A program made the position numbers and the translations under genes. Positions 17,873 through 26,402 of a stretch of 64,000 bases of DNA are shown here, piece by piece. Numbering within the stretch: position 1 is the stretch's first letter; each line of letters opens with the position of its first letter. Origin of the DNA: Bradyrhizobium sp. BR 10289 (GTDB taxonomy: Bacteria; Pseudomonadota; Alphaproteobacteria; Rhizobiales; Xanthobacteraceae). The stretch is taken from NCBI RefSeq assembly GCF_019455385.1, contig NZ_JACOFR010000001.1:248001-312000 (forward strand), written 5' to 3'. Below the pieces are notes generated by a model. The model was given only the letters and a program-made list of their open reading frames with translations. It was not told where the DNA came from and did not search any database.

Positions 17873-19684
17873 CTAGGCCTGTTCAATTTCTTCGCGAAGC
17901 ATTTCGAGTTCGAGCCAGCGCTCTTCGGCGGCGGACAATTCTTCATGCGCCTTGGCGATGGCAGCCGAGGTGTCGTCGAATTTTTTGCGATCCTTGCCGT
18001 AGAGATTGGGATCGTCGAGCACGCGTTGCAGCCTGGCGATGTCGGCCTGCAGCGTCTCCATCTTCTTCGGCAACGTTTCCAGCGCGTGCTTCTCGTTGAA
18101 GCTCAGCTTCCGCTTGGACGTGGAGGCGGAAGCCGCAGCGCGCTCCTCTTTCTTCTCCGCAGGCACCGATGACTTCGCGGTCTCGCGCTTCAGATCGGCG
18201 CCGCGCTGCGCCAGCATGTCGCTGTAGCCGCCGGCATATTCGGTCCACTTGCCGTTGCCTTCAGGGGCGATCACCGAGGTGACGACGCGGTCGAGGAAGT
18301 CGCGGTCATGGCTGATCAGGATCACCGTGCCCTCGTAGTCGCCGAGCATGTCCTCGAGCACGTCGAGGGTTTCGAGATCGAGATCGTTGGTCGGCTCGTC
18401 CAGCACCAAAAGGTTCGAGGGCTTGGCCAGCGCGCGCGCCAGCATCAGGCGGCCGCGCTCGCCGCCGGAGAGCACCTCCACCGGCGTGCCGCGCTGCTCC
18501 TGCGCGAACAGGAAGTCTTTCATGTAGCCGACGACATGTTTCGGCTTGCCGCCGACCATGATCTGGTCGCCACGGCCGCCGGTCAGCGCCTCCGCCAGCG
18601 TCGACTTGGGATCGAGGCTTTCGCGGTGCTGGTCGAGCGTCGCCGTCTCCAGATTGGCCCCGAGCCGTACCGTGCCGGAGTCCGGCTGGTCGCCACCAGT
18701 CAGGAGATTGACCAGCGTGGTCTTGCCGGCGCCGTTCGGGCCGATGATGCCGAGCCGGTCGCCGCGCTGGATGCGCGTGGAAAAATTCTCGACGATCTTG
18801 CGTTCGCCATAGGCTTTCGTGATGGCCTTCGCCTCGATCACGAGCTTGCCGGATTGCTCGGCCTCAGCCGCGGTGAGACTGGCCGTGCCGGCGGTGCCGC
18901 GATAGTTGCGGCGCTGGTCGCGCAGCGCATGCAGATTGGCGAGGCGCTTGACGTTGCGCTTGCGGCGGCCGGAGACGCCGTGGCGCAGCCAGTGCTCTTC
19001 GTCGACGATCTTGCGGTCGAGCTTGTGCTGGTCGCGCTCTTCCTCCGCCAGCACCTCGTCGCGCCAGCTTTCGAACGCGGCAAAGCCGCGATCGATCTGC
19101 TTGATCCTGCCGCGATCGAGCCACGCTGTGGAACGCGAGAGATTGGTGAGAAAGCGGCGGTCATGGCTGATGATGACAAGCGCGCTGCGCCGGGAGTCGA
19201 GCTCCTGTTCCAGCCATTCGATGGTGGAGAGATCGAGATGGTTGGTCGGCTCGTCCAGCAGCAGGATGTCGGGCGAGGGGGCCAGCACACGGGCCAGCGC
19301 CGCCCGGCGGGCCTCGCCGCCGGAGACGTTGGCGGGGTTCTCCTCGCCGGTGAGCCCGAGCTGCTCGACCAGATAGCGCGCCTGATAGGGATCGTCGCCC
19401 GGTGCGAGCCCGGCCTCGACATAGGCAAGCAAGGTCTTGTGCTCGCCGAAGTCAGGCTCCTGCGGCAGATAGCGGACCGTTGCTCCCGGTTGAACAAAAC
19501 GCGTGCCGCCGTCGGGCGCGACCAGGCCGGCCGCGATCTTCAGCAGCGTCGATTTGCCCGAGCCGTTGCGGCCGATCAGGCAGACGCGCTCCGATGGCGC
19601 GACGTTGAGCTCGACGCCTGACAGCAGCGGCGTGCCGCCAAACGTCAGCTTGATGTCTTTCAGTTGGATCAGCGGGGGCGCCAT
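17873..19684 (-). CDS. ABC-F family ATP-binding protein (Uup-like)
   Basis: 603 residues with no membrane segment and two ATPase domains. Walker A motifs GRNGSGKST (domain 1, ~residues 38-46) and GPNGAGKTT (domain 2); signatures VSGGEARR and LSGGERGR; Walker B followed by DEPTNHLD and DEPTNDLD. The C-terminal ~80 residues form a Lys/Glu-rich coiled coil, as in Uup. ABC-F proteins act on ribosomes or nucleic acids rather than transport. Its stop codes are tight with the upstream YaiI gene (2-base gap), so the two are probably co-transcribed. Confidence 0.92.
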   Translation of the reverse strand: MAPPLIQLKDIKLTFGGTPLLSGVELNVAPSERVCLIGRNGSGKSTLLKIAAGLVAPDGGTRFVQPGATVRYLPQEPDFGEHKTLLAYVEAGLAPGDDPYQARYLVEQLGLTGEENPANVSGGEARRAALARVLAPSPDILLLDEPTNHLDLSTIEWLEQELDSRRSALVIISHDRRFLTNLSRSTAWLDRGRIKQIDRGFAAFESWRDEVLAEEERDQHKLDRKIVDEEHWLRHGVSGRRKRNVKRLANLHALRDQRRNYRGTAGTASLTAAEAEQSGKLVIEAKAITKAYGERKIVENFSTRIQRGDRLGIIGPNGAGKTTLVNLLTGGDQPDSGTVRLGANLETATLDQHRESLDPKSTLAEALTGGRGDQIMVGGKPKHVVGYMKDFLFAQEQRGTPVEVLSGGERGRLMLARALAKPSNLLVLDEPTNDLDLETLDVLEDMLGDYEGTVILISHDRDFLDRVVTSVIAPEGNGKWTEYAGGYSDMLAQRGADLKRETAKSSVPAEKKEERAAASASTSKRKLSFNEKHALETLPKKMETLQADIARLQRVLDDPNLYGKDRKKFDDTSAAIAKAHEELSAAEERWLELEMLREEIEQA

Positions 19685-19686
19685 CG

Positions 19687-20178
19687 TCAGCCCTGACTCG
19701 TTGCGGGCTGGTCGGCGCGGCGGCGCGCGATCCGGCGCAGCGTCTGGTCGAGCGCCGAGAGGAAAGCGGAGCGGTCGCGCGGCGCGAACGAGCGCGGGCC
19801 GCCGGTGACTTCGCCGGCGGAGCGCAGATCCGTCATCAGGTTGCGGACCGCGAGCGTCATTCCGATCGACTCCTCCGTGAACGGCTTGCCGTTCGGCGCG
19901 ATCACGTCGGCCCCTGCCTTCACGCAGCGGCTCGCCAGCGGAATGTCGGAGGTGATGACGACATCGCCGGGCCTCGCCCGCTCGGCGATCCAGTCATCGG
20001 CGGCGTCCATGCCGGGACCAGCAGCGATCCGTTCGATCAGGGGATCCTGGGGCACGCGAATAAAGTTGCCGGCGACCACGCTCACGGGCACGTTATGCCG
20101 GAGCGCGACGCGGTAAATCTCGTCCTTCACCGGACAGGCGTCGGCGTCGACATAGATGCGGGTGGGGGTATTGGTCAT
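19687..20178 (-). CDS. YaiI/YqxD family protein (DUF188)
   Basis: 163 residues matching the UPF0178/YaiI family: N-terminal [17 protein letters not shown], central [29 protein letters not shown] and a GPRSF segment near the C-terminus. The fold is PIN-like, with the conserved aspartates arranged as in nucleases, but no biochemical role is established. Probably translated with the downstream ABC-F gene. The start region overlaps no other gene; it is divergent from 20284. Confidence 0.92.
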   Translation of the reverse strand: MTNTPTRIYVDADACPVKDEIYRVALRHNVPVSVVAGNFIRVPQDPLIERIAAGPGMDAADDWIAERARPGDVVITSDIPLASRCVKAGADVIAPNGKPFTEESIGMTLAVRNLMTDLRSAGEVTGGPRSFAPRDRSAFLSALDQTLRRIARRRADQPATSQG

Positions 20179-20283
20179 TCCGCCGCGTGGTACCGCATTC
20201 GGGCCGTAAAGGCGAGGGGATTGACCGGTGTTCCCCGGGGCCTACGATCGTCCCGAGACAACAAGACTACAGGGAAGCTGCCC

Positions 20284-21084
20284 ATGCCAAACCGGCTCGA
20301 AACCTGGCGCGTCGAGGCCTACAACACCGCAAAACAGTCCGAAAACAAGATGCACGACGACATGGTCGCCCGCCGCTTTGGCTTTTCCGGCGGGCTGGTG
20401 CCCGGCGTCGATGTCTTCGCTTACATGATGCACGTGCCGGTGGCGCGCTGGGGCCGCGATTTTCTGGAACGCGGGCTGGTCGAGGCCCGCTTCATCAAGC
20501 CGGTCTATGACGGGGAGACCGCCGATGTCGACGCGACCGAGCACAGCGAGTTGCTGACGATCGAGGTCTTCAGCCGCACCGAGCTGTGCGCCACGGGGAC
20601 GGCATCTTTGCCGCCCGCCGCGCCGACAGTGTCATTGAGCGACTATGTCGAGGTCGCAGCGGTCGCCGAGCGCAGGCCGGTCAGTCCGGTAACCTTTGAA
20701 GTTGGCAAATGGCTCGGCACGGCCCCGCGCCGTTGGGCGGGGCAGGACGCGGCGGATTATCTCGCCGACATCAGGGAAACCGATCCGATCTTCGCGCGCG
20801 AGGGTTTCGGCCATCCCGGCCTCATCCAGCGCGTCATGAACCGCGTGCTGGTGGACAACACCATCCTCGGCCCGTGGATCCATGTCGGCAGCCGCATGCA
20901 GCTGCTCTCCGCCGCGCGCACCGGCGACGAGATCACCGCACGGGCCAAGGTCACCGCGAATTACGAGAAGAAGGGCCACCGCTTCGTCGAGTTCGACGCC
21001 CTCGTCGTCGCCAACGGCACGACGCCAATCGCGCACTGCCAGCACACCGCGATCTATCAGCCGCGCGAGCAGGCGGCGGCGTGA
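20284..21084 (+). CDS. Hypothetical protein, probable double-hotdog (MaoC-like)
   Basis: 266 residues. The N-terminal half has RRFGFSGGLVPGVDVFAYMMHVPVARWG, which has the look of a MaoC/hotdog helix, and the C-terminal half has ILGPWIHVGSRMQLLSAARTGDEITARAKVTANYEKKGHRFVEFDALVVANG, the strand pattern of a second hotdog domain. No clear catalytic Asp-His pair was identified, so a dehydratase activity cannot be claimed. Start at 20284 (ATG after GGGAAGCTGCCC); the upstream open frame is antisense to yaiI. Confidence 0.75.
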   Translation: MPNRLETWRVEAYNTAKQSENKMHDDMVARRFGFSGGLVPGVDVFAYMMHVPVARWGRDFLERGLVEARFIKPVYDGETADVDATEHSELLTIEVFSRTELCATGTASLPPAAPTVSLSDYVEVAAVAERRPVSPVTFEVGKWLGTAPRRWAGQDAADYLADIRETDPIFAREGFGHPGLIQRVMNRVLVDNTILGPWIHVGSRMQLLSAARTGDEITARAKVTANYEKKGHRFVEFDALVVANGTTPIAHCQHTAIYQPREQAAA

Positions 21085-21121
21085 GTCGCGGGAAGGGGCA
21101 AACGCGCCAATTCAAAGGCAG

Positions 21122-21225
21122 TGTCATGCCCCGCGAAGGCGGGGCATCCAGTACGCCGCGGCTTATCCATGAATCACGCCGGTCTCGGAGTACTGGATCG
21201 CCCGGTCCAAGCCGGGCGATGACAG
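21122..21225. repeat. Palindromic repeat, GCCCCGC / GCCCGGTCC pair
   Basis: Hairpins ATGCCCCGCgaagGCGGGGCAT and ATCGCCCGGtccaaGCCGGGCGAT as an inverted pair bounded by TGTCATG and GATGACA, with CCAGTAC and GTACTGG at the inner edges. Between convergent genes; same family as 3485-3589. Confidence 0.75.
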
Positions 21226-21250
21226 TTGTGGGCGGGGAGAGAGCTTAGCC

Positions 21251-23620
21251 TCACGCCGCCTTCTTCGCATCCTGGATCGCGCGCCACACCCGCTCCGGGG
21301 TCAGTGGCATATCGATATGCTTGATACCGTAATCCGACAGCGCGTCGACCACGGCGTTCACCACCGTCGACAGGCTGCCGGCGCAGCCGGCTTCGCCACA
21401 GCCCTTGCTGCCGAGCGGATTGGTCGTGGCTGGCACCGGGTGATCGCCAACGGTCATGTTCGGCACGTCGCCGGCGCGGGGCAGCGCGTAGTCCATCAGC
21501 GAGCCCGTGATCGGCTGGCCGCTCTCGTCGTAGCGGACATGCTCCATCAGCGCCTGGCCGATGCCCTGGACCACGCCGCCATGGAGCTGGCCGGCGACCA
21601 GCATCGGGTTGATCACCGTGCCGAAATCGTTGACCGCGCTGTAGCGCACGATCTGCACCACGCCGGTCTCGGGGTCGACCTCGACCTCGGCGACGTGGCA
21701 GCCGTTCGGGAAGGCCGAGGCGACGGGATCGCTGGTGTGATCGACGTCGAGGCTGTCGGGCACGCCGTCCGGCACCTTGCCGTCATGCAGTTTCTTGGCG
21801 AGCTCCATGATGTCGATGCTGCGGTCGGTACCGGCGATGGTGAAGCTGCCGTCGGCGAACTCGATGTCAGCCTCGGCGGCTTCCAGCATGTGCGCGGCGG
21901 CGCGCTTGCCCTTCTCGATGACGAGCTTGGCGGCCCCGACGATGGCCTGGCCGCTCGCCGTGATGGAGCGCGAGCCACCGGTGCCGTTGCCGGTGTGGAC
22001 GATGTCGCTGTCGCCCTGCACCAGCTTCACGCTCTCGAAGGGCACTCCCAACTGCTCGCACAGCACCTGTGCGAACGGCGTGGCATGGCCCTGGCCGTAA
22101 TCCAGCGTGCCGGTGATGAGTTGCACGGTGCCGTCAGGATCGAACACGATCTTGCCGAGTTCGGGGCTCGGCGGCGCGGTGACCTCGAGATAGGAGCCGA
22201 CGGCGATGCCGCGCAGCTTGCCGGCTTTCCTGCTCTCCTTCTTGCGCTTGGCAAAATTCTCGTGGTCGGAGATTTCGAGCGCCTTGTTGAACACGGCCTG
22301 GAAGTCGCCGCTGTCATAGGTGACGCCGGAGGAGGCCGTGAACGGGATCTGGTTCGGCTTGATGAAGTTGCGCTTGCGCAAGGTCAGCCGGTTGATGCCC
22401 ATCTCGTCGGCGGCGCGGTCGATCAGCCGCTCCATGTAGTAGTTCGCCTCGGGCCGGCCGGCGCCGCGATAGGCGCCCATCAGCGTGGTGTTGGTCAAAA
22501 CCGTCTTGATGTCGACCGCCATCAGCGGCGTCCGGTAGACACTGGAAAAATTCTTGCCGGTGTTGAGCGAAAGCGGGCTAGGCGCGACGCCGGTGATGTA
22601 GGCGCCGAGATTGCCGTAACCGGATAGTTTTGCGGCGAGGAAATGCCCCTCGGCATCGAGCGCCAGCTCGGCATGGATCTTCTGCGCACGGCCGTGGCTG
22701 TCGGAAAGGAAACTGGTGGAGCGCTCGTCGAGCCACTTCACCGGGCGACCGAGTGTCTTCGCCGCATACAGGATGCACATGTATTCAGGATAGTTGACGT
22801 TCTTCATGCCGAAGGAGCCGCCGACATTGGCGGTGAGAATGCGCACCTTCTCGTTCGGCACCTTCAGGTTCTTGGCGAGGTTGGCGCGGTTGCCCGCGAC
22901 GCCCTGCGTCGGCATCTGGATGGTATAGCGCTCGGTTGTCTTGTCGTAGGAGGCAAGGCCGACGCGCGGCTCCATCGAGACCACGGCGACGCGGGTGTTC
23001 TCGATGTCGATCTTGGTCACATGGGCGGCGCTGGCGAAGGCGGCGTTCACCTTCTCCGTGTCGCCGTAGTGGTAGTCGAGCGCAACGTTGTTCGGGATGT
23101 GGTCGTAGAGCTGGGGCGCGCCGGGCTGCGCGGCCTCCTCGGGATCCGTCACCGCGGGCAGGGGCTCGATGTCGAGCTCGACCGCCTCGGCCGCATCACG
23201 CGCCTGGGCCAGCGTTTCGGCTACCACGAAGGCGACGGGATCGCCGACGAAGCGGACCTTGTCGGTGGCGAGCGGCTGGCGGTTGGTCTGGTGCAAAGGC
23301 GAGCCGTCACGGCTCTTCAATGGCAGGCCGCAGGTGAAGGGGCCATAGCCGGCGGCATCGAGGTCCTTGCCGGTCCACACCCCCAGCACGCCCGGCATGG
23401 CCTTGGCGACATCAAGGCCGATGCCGCGGATGATGCCATGGGCATGGGTAGAGCGGACGATCACGGCATGGGCCTGGCCGGGCAGGTTGAAATCGTCGGT
23501 GTAGCGGCCCTTGCCGCGCACCAGCGTGTCGTCCTCCTTACGGCGGACCGGCTGCCCGACGCCGTATTTTTGCAGTGCAATAGCGTTTTCGAGCGTGGAG
23601 GATTTGGTGTGTTCTTGCAT
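21251..23620 (-). CDS. Xanthine dehydrogenase/CO dehydrogenase-family molybdopterin-binding large subunit
   Basis: 789 residues, the size of CoxL-type subunits. The N-terminal domain starts VGQPVRRKEDDTLVRGKGRYTDD; the active-site loop is AYRGAGR, the form II (CoxL-like, not the CSFR of true CO dehydrogenase) version; the catalytic glutamate lies in GSKGCGEAGCAGS. It binds Mo-molybdopterin cytosine dinucleotide and hydroxylates an aldehyde or heterocycle. The normal partners (FAD-binding medium and 2Fe-2S small subunits) are not adjacent, so it is an orphan here. Start at 23620 with no overlap to the divergent ppx gene. Confidence 0.93.
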   Translation of the reverse strand: MQEHTKSSTLENAIALQKYGVGQPVRRKEDDTLVRGKGRYTDDFNLPGQAHAVIVRSTHAHGIIRGIGLDVAKAMPGVLGVWTGKDLDAAGYGPFTCGLPLKSRDGSPLHQTNRQPLATDKVRFVGDPVAFVVAETLAQARDAAEAVELDIEPLPAVTDPEEAAQPGAPQLYDHIPNNVALDYHYGDTEKVNAAFASAAHVTKIDIENTRVAVVSMEPRVGLASYDKTTERYTIQMPTQGVAGNRANLAKNLKVPNEKVRILTANVGGSFGMKNVNYPEYMCILYAAKTLGRPVKWLDERSTSFLSDSHGRAQKIHAELALDAEGHFLAAKLSGYGNLGAYITGVAPSPLSLNTGKNFSSVYRTPLMAVDIKTVLTNTTLMGAYRGAGRPEANYYMERLIDRAADEMGINRLTLRKRNFIKPNQIPFTASSGVTYDSGDFQAVFNKALEISDHENFAKRKKESRKAGKLRGIAVGSYLEVTAPPSPELGKIVFDPDGTVQLITGTLDYGQGHATPFAQVLCEQLGVPFESVKLVQGDSDIVHTGNGTGGSRSITASGQAIVGAAKLVIEKGKRAAAHMLEAAEADIEFADGSFTIAGTDRSIDIMELAKKLHDGKVPDGVPDSLDVDHTSDPVASAFPNGCHVAEVEVDPETGVVQIVRYSAVNDFGTVINPMLVAGQLHGGVVQGIGQALMEHVRYDESGQPITGSLMDYALPRAGDVPNMTVGDHPVPATTNPLGSKGCGEAGCAGSLSTVVNAVVDALSDYGIKHIDMPLTPERVWRAIQDAKKAA

Positions 23621-23831
23621 GGGAATGACCTGAAAAGCCGGTATTTGCGCGTTTGGGAGGGCGCCTGGGCGACCGGACCCTGCAAAAATAGCCCACGGAC
23701 CCGTTCACGACAACGCACGAATGGGCATGGTCCCATGTGATGCGTTGTTGCGCATACCCGCCGCGCTGCTAATGTTTCAGGCGAAAAATCAATTCCAGAC
23801 CGGCCCGACCGGCCGCGGAAAGACAGTTTGT

Positions 23832-24902
23832 ATGAATGACCACACGCGGCTCCGCGACGGCCATGTGCCGCACGGTGAGCTGGAGGGGTCGATGGCGGCG
23901 GTGGCGTTAGCCCCCGAACCGGCCGTCCCCGCGCAAGCGGGAACCGGCGTCTATGCGGCGCTGGACCTCGGCACCAACAATTGCAGGCTGCTGATTGCCT
24001 GTCCGACCCACGATGGCTTTCGCGTGGTGGATTCCTTCTCGCGCATCATCCGGCTCGGCGAGGGTGTGTCGGCGACGGGCTCGATCAGCGAGGCCGCGAT
24101 CGACCGGGCCATCGCCGCACTCAGCATCTGCCGGGACAAGATCAATCTGCGCAAGGCCAAGCGGCTGCGGCTGATCGCGACCGAGGCCTGCCGCGCCGCC
24201 TCGAATGCCGAGGGGTTCCGCAGCCGCGTCGCGGCCGAGACCGGTATCGAGCTCGAGGTGATCGACCGCGAGACCGAGGCCGCGCTCGCCGTGCTCGGCT
24301 GCTCGCCCTTGGTGGACCCCAGGGGCAGGGGCGCGATCCTGTTCGACATCGGCGGCGGCTCGACCGAACTGGTCCGGATCGAGCGCGATGCCCAAAATCC
24401 CGAGCCGCGCATCAAGGCCTGGATGTCGATCCCGTATGGCGTGGTCACGCTGGCCGAACAGTTCGGCGGCCGCGACGTGACGCCGGAGATCTACGCCGCC
24501 ATGGAGCAGGAGGTCGCGAACCACGTCGGGCCGTTCGCTCAAGCGCACGGCGGCGATCTCGCCGACATGCACCTGCTCGGCACGTCAGGCACGGTGACGA
24601 CGCTCGCCGGCATCCATCTCAACCTTGCGCGCTACGACCGCCGCCGCATCGACAGCATCTGGATGAACGATGCCGACATCACCGCGACCATCGGCAAGCT
24701 GCTTGGCATGAGCTACGAGGAGCGCGCCGGCAACAGCTGCATCAGCGTCGAGCGCGCCGATCTCGTGCTGGCCGGCTGCGCCATCCTCGATGCAATCAGG
24801 CATGCCTTCCCGCTGCCGCGCCTGCGCGTCGCCGACCGCGGCCTGCGCGAGGGCATGCTGGTCGAGATGATGCGCGAAGACGGCGCGCTCAGGAGCTGGT
24901 GA
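23832..24902 (+). CDS. Ppx/GppA family phosphatase
   Basis: 356 residues from the ATG at 23832. Sugar kinase/Hsp70-type ATPase fold: phosphate-1 motif AALDLGTNNCRLLIA and phosphate-2 motif LFDIGGGSTELVRI, with LLGTSGTVTTLAG as the later loop. The family degrades polyphosphate or hydrolyses pppGpp. It lacks the extra HD-like C-terminal domain of E. coli Ppx (~510 residues), as is usual for short alphaproteobacterial homologues. A start at 23721 would add a poorly conserved, low-complexity extension. One base separates it from rlmE, pointing to an operon. Confidence 0.92.
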   Translation: MNDHTRLRDGHVPHGELEGSMAAVALAPEPAVPAQAGTGVYAALDLGTNNCRLLIACPTHDGFRVVDSFSRIIRLGEGVSATGSISEAAIDRAIAALSICRDKINLRKAKRLRLIATEACRAASNAEGFRSRVAAETGIELEVIDRETEAALAVLGCSPLVDPRGRGAILFDIGGGSTELVRIERDAQNPEPRIKAWMSIPYGVVTLAEQFGGRDVTPEIYAAMEQEVANHVGPFAQAHGGDLADMHLLGTSGTVTTLAGIHLNLARYDRRRIDSIWMNDADITATIGKLLGMSYEERAGNSCISVERADLVLAGCAILDAIRHAFPLPRLRVADRGLREGMLVEMMREDGALRSW

Positions 24903-24903
24903 G

Positions 24904-25584
24904 ATGGCGAAAGACTCCACCGGCCGCTTGCACGTCCAGGTCAAGACCGGCGGCAAGCGCAAATTGTCGTCGAAGCTGTGGCTGGAGCGCCAGCTCAACG
25001 ACCCCTATGTCGCCAAGGCCAAGGCTGCGGGCTATCGCTCGCGTGCCGCATTCAAGCTGCTCGAGATCGACGACAAGTTTCGCCTTCTGAAGACCGGCAT
25101 GGCCGTGGTCGATCTTGGCGCGGCGCCCGGCGGCTGGAGCCAGATCGCCGCCAAGCGCGTCGGCTCGGTGGACGGCAAGGGCAAGGTGGTCGCGATCGAC
25201 CTCCTGGAGATGCCCGAGATTCCCGGTGTCGATTTCGCGCAGCTCGACTTCATGGCCAATGACGCGCCCGACAGGCTCACGACGATGCTGGGCGGCGGCG
25301 CCGATATCGTGATGTCCGACATGGCTGCCAACACCACAGGCCACCGCAAGACCGACCAGCTCCGCATCGTCGGCCTCGTCGAGACCGCTGCCGCGTTCGC
25401 CTGCGACGTGCTCAAGCCCGGCGGCACGTTCCTCGCAAAGACGTTTCAGAGCGGCGCCGACGCCGATCTGCTCGCCCAGCTCAAGCGCGACTTTGCGACG
25501 GTGCGCCATGTGAAGCCGGCAGCGAGCCGGCAGGATTCGTCGGAGCGCTACGTGCTGGCGACGGGGTTTCGCGGCGGAAATTAG
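24904..25584 (+). CDS. rlmE: 23S rRNA (uridine-2'-O-)-methyltransferase RlmE (FtsJ)
   Basis: 226 residues. SAM motif VVDLGAAPGGWSQ at residues ~62-74 and the K-D-K-E tetrad: Lys in SRAAFKLLEID, Asp in VMSDMAANTTG, Lys in FLAKTFQ and Glu in SSERYVLATG. Methylates U2552 of 23S rRNA in the 50S subunit. Co-directional with and almost touching the Ppx/GppA gene, an arrangement common in Rhizobiales (recollection). Confidence 0.95.
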   Translation: MAKDSTGRLHVQVKTGGKRKLSSKLWLERQLNDPYVAKAKAAGYRSRAAFKLLEIDDKFRLLKTGMAVVDLGAAPGGWSQIAAKRVGSVDGKGKVVAIDLLEMPEIPGVDFAQLDFMANDAPDRLTTMLGGGADIVMSDMAANTTGHRKTDQLRIVGLVETAAAFACDVLKPGGTFLAKTFQSGADADLLAQLKRDFATVRHVKPAASRQDSSERYVLATGFRGGN

Positions 25585-25619
25585 AGCGCGCCCTCGCGAC
25601 GGAGGCGGAAGGGAACGTC

Positions 25620-26348
25620 ATGCAGCTGCTCTGCCAGGTAAGCCCCGAGGTCCTCGAACTTGAAGCTGACGTTCTCGACGCCAAGCCCGGCGCGGTGCTT
25701 CTGGCCCAAACACCGGCATTTCCGGGCGGCGGCGGCCAACTGCCCGACACGGCATCCATCCATTGGAGCAATGGCGAAGCGCTCGTCCGCACCATGGTGC
25801 CGGACGAGCGGGGCTGGTGGCACGAGTTCGAGAACGGGGCCGAGATATCAGGTCGTGTTCGCGTCTCGGTGAACCCTGCGTTCCGCCGGCTCATGTGCGA
25901 ACTGCACACGCTCGCCCACATCACCAACAGCGTGGTCTTTCAGAACTTTGGCGGCGCCTTGCTCACCGGCGCGCAGCTTTCGGCGGACGGAACGTTCCGG
26001 ATCGACTTTGACCTGACCGGTTCGGATGCGGACAGGCTTCGCGCTCTGGCGGGTCCGATCAACGACGTGATCCGGCAGGATCTTCCGATCCGCGCCTTTC
26101 AGATGCCCTGGGACGAAGCTCAATCGGTGCCCGGCCTCTTCCGGAGCAAGACTGTGTCGCCTCCGCGTCGGGCGGACGGCAACGTCCGCATTGTCGAGAT
26201 CGGCGCTCTCGATCGGCAGGCATGTGGGGGAACGCATCTGGGTTCGACCGCGCAGACGCGGCCGGTGCGCATTCTCAAGGTCGAGAATAAGGGACGGCAG
26301 AACCGGCGCATAAGGGTCGGCTTCGTCGATTCCGTCGTGGCTCCATGA
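25620..26348 (+). CDS. Alanyl-tRNA editing protein (AlaX-like)
   Basis: 242 residues. Corresponds to the AlaRS editing domain in free-standing form: N-terminal ALLAQTPAFPGGGGQLPDTASI-type glycine-rich region, first zinc motif H96TLAH100, and second zinc motif C202GGTH206. These proteins hydrolyse Ser-tRNA(Ala) or Gly-tRNA(Ala) in trans. Size is that of AlaX-M. An in-frame start slightly upstream is possible but the ATG at 25620 follows GGAAGGGAACGTC. Unrelated to its neighbours. Confidence 0.92.
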   Translation: MQLLCQVSPEVLELEADVLDAKPGAVLLAQTPAFPGGGGQLPDTASIHWSNGEALVRTMVPDERGWWHEFENGAEISGRVRVSVNPAFRRLMCELHTLAHITNSVVFQNFGGALLTGAQLSADGTFRIDFDLTGSDADRLRALAGPINDVIRQDLPIRAFQMPWDEAQSVPGLFRSKTVSPPRRADGNVRIVEIGALDRQACGGTHLGSTAQTRPVRILKVENKGRQNRRIRVGFVDSVVAP

Positions 26349-26402
26349 TGCCGGTCGATCCGACGTCCCGGCCGCAATGCGTGTGTGATTTCCAGGCGTG
26401 AT

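Noticed and set aside
18308..19621. A 437-codon open frame on the plus strand
   Set aside because: Fully antisense to the ABC-F gene, whose protein shows all expected motifs.
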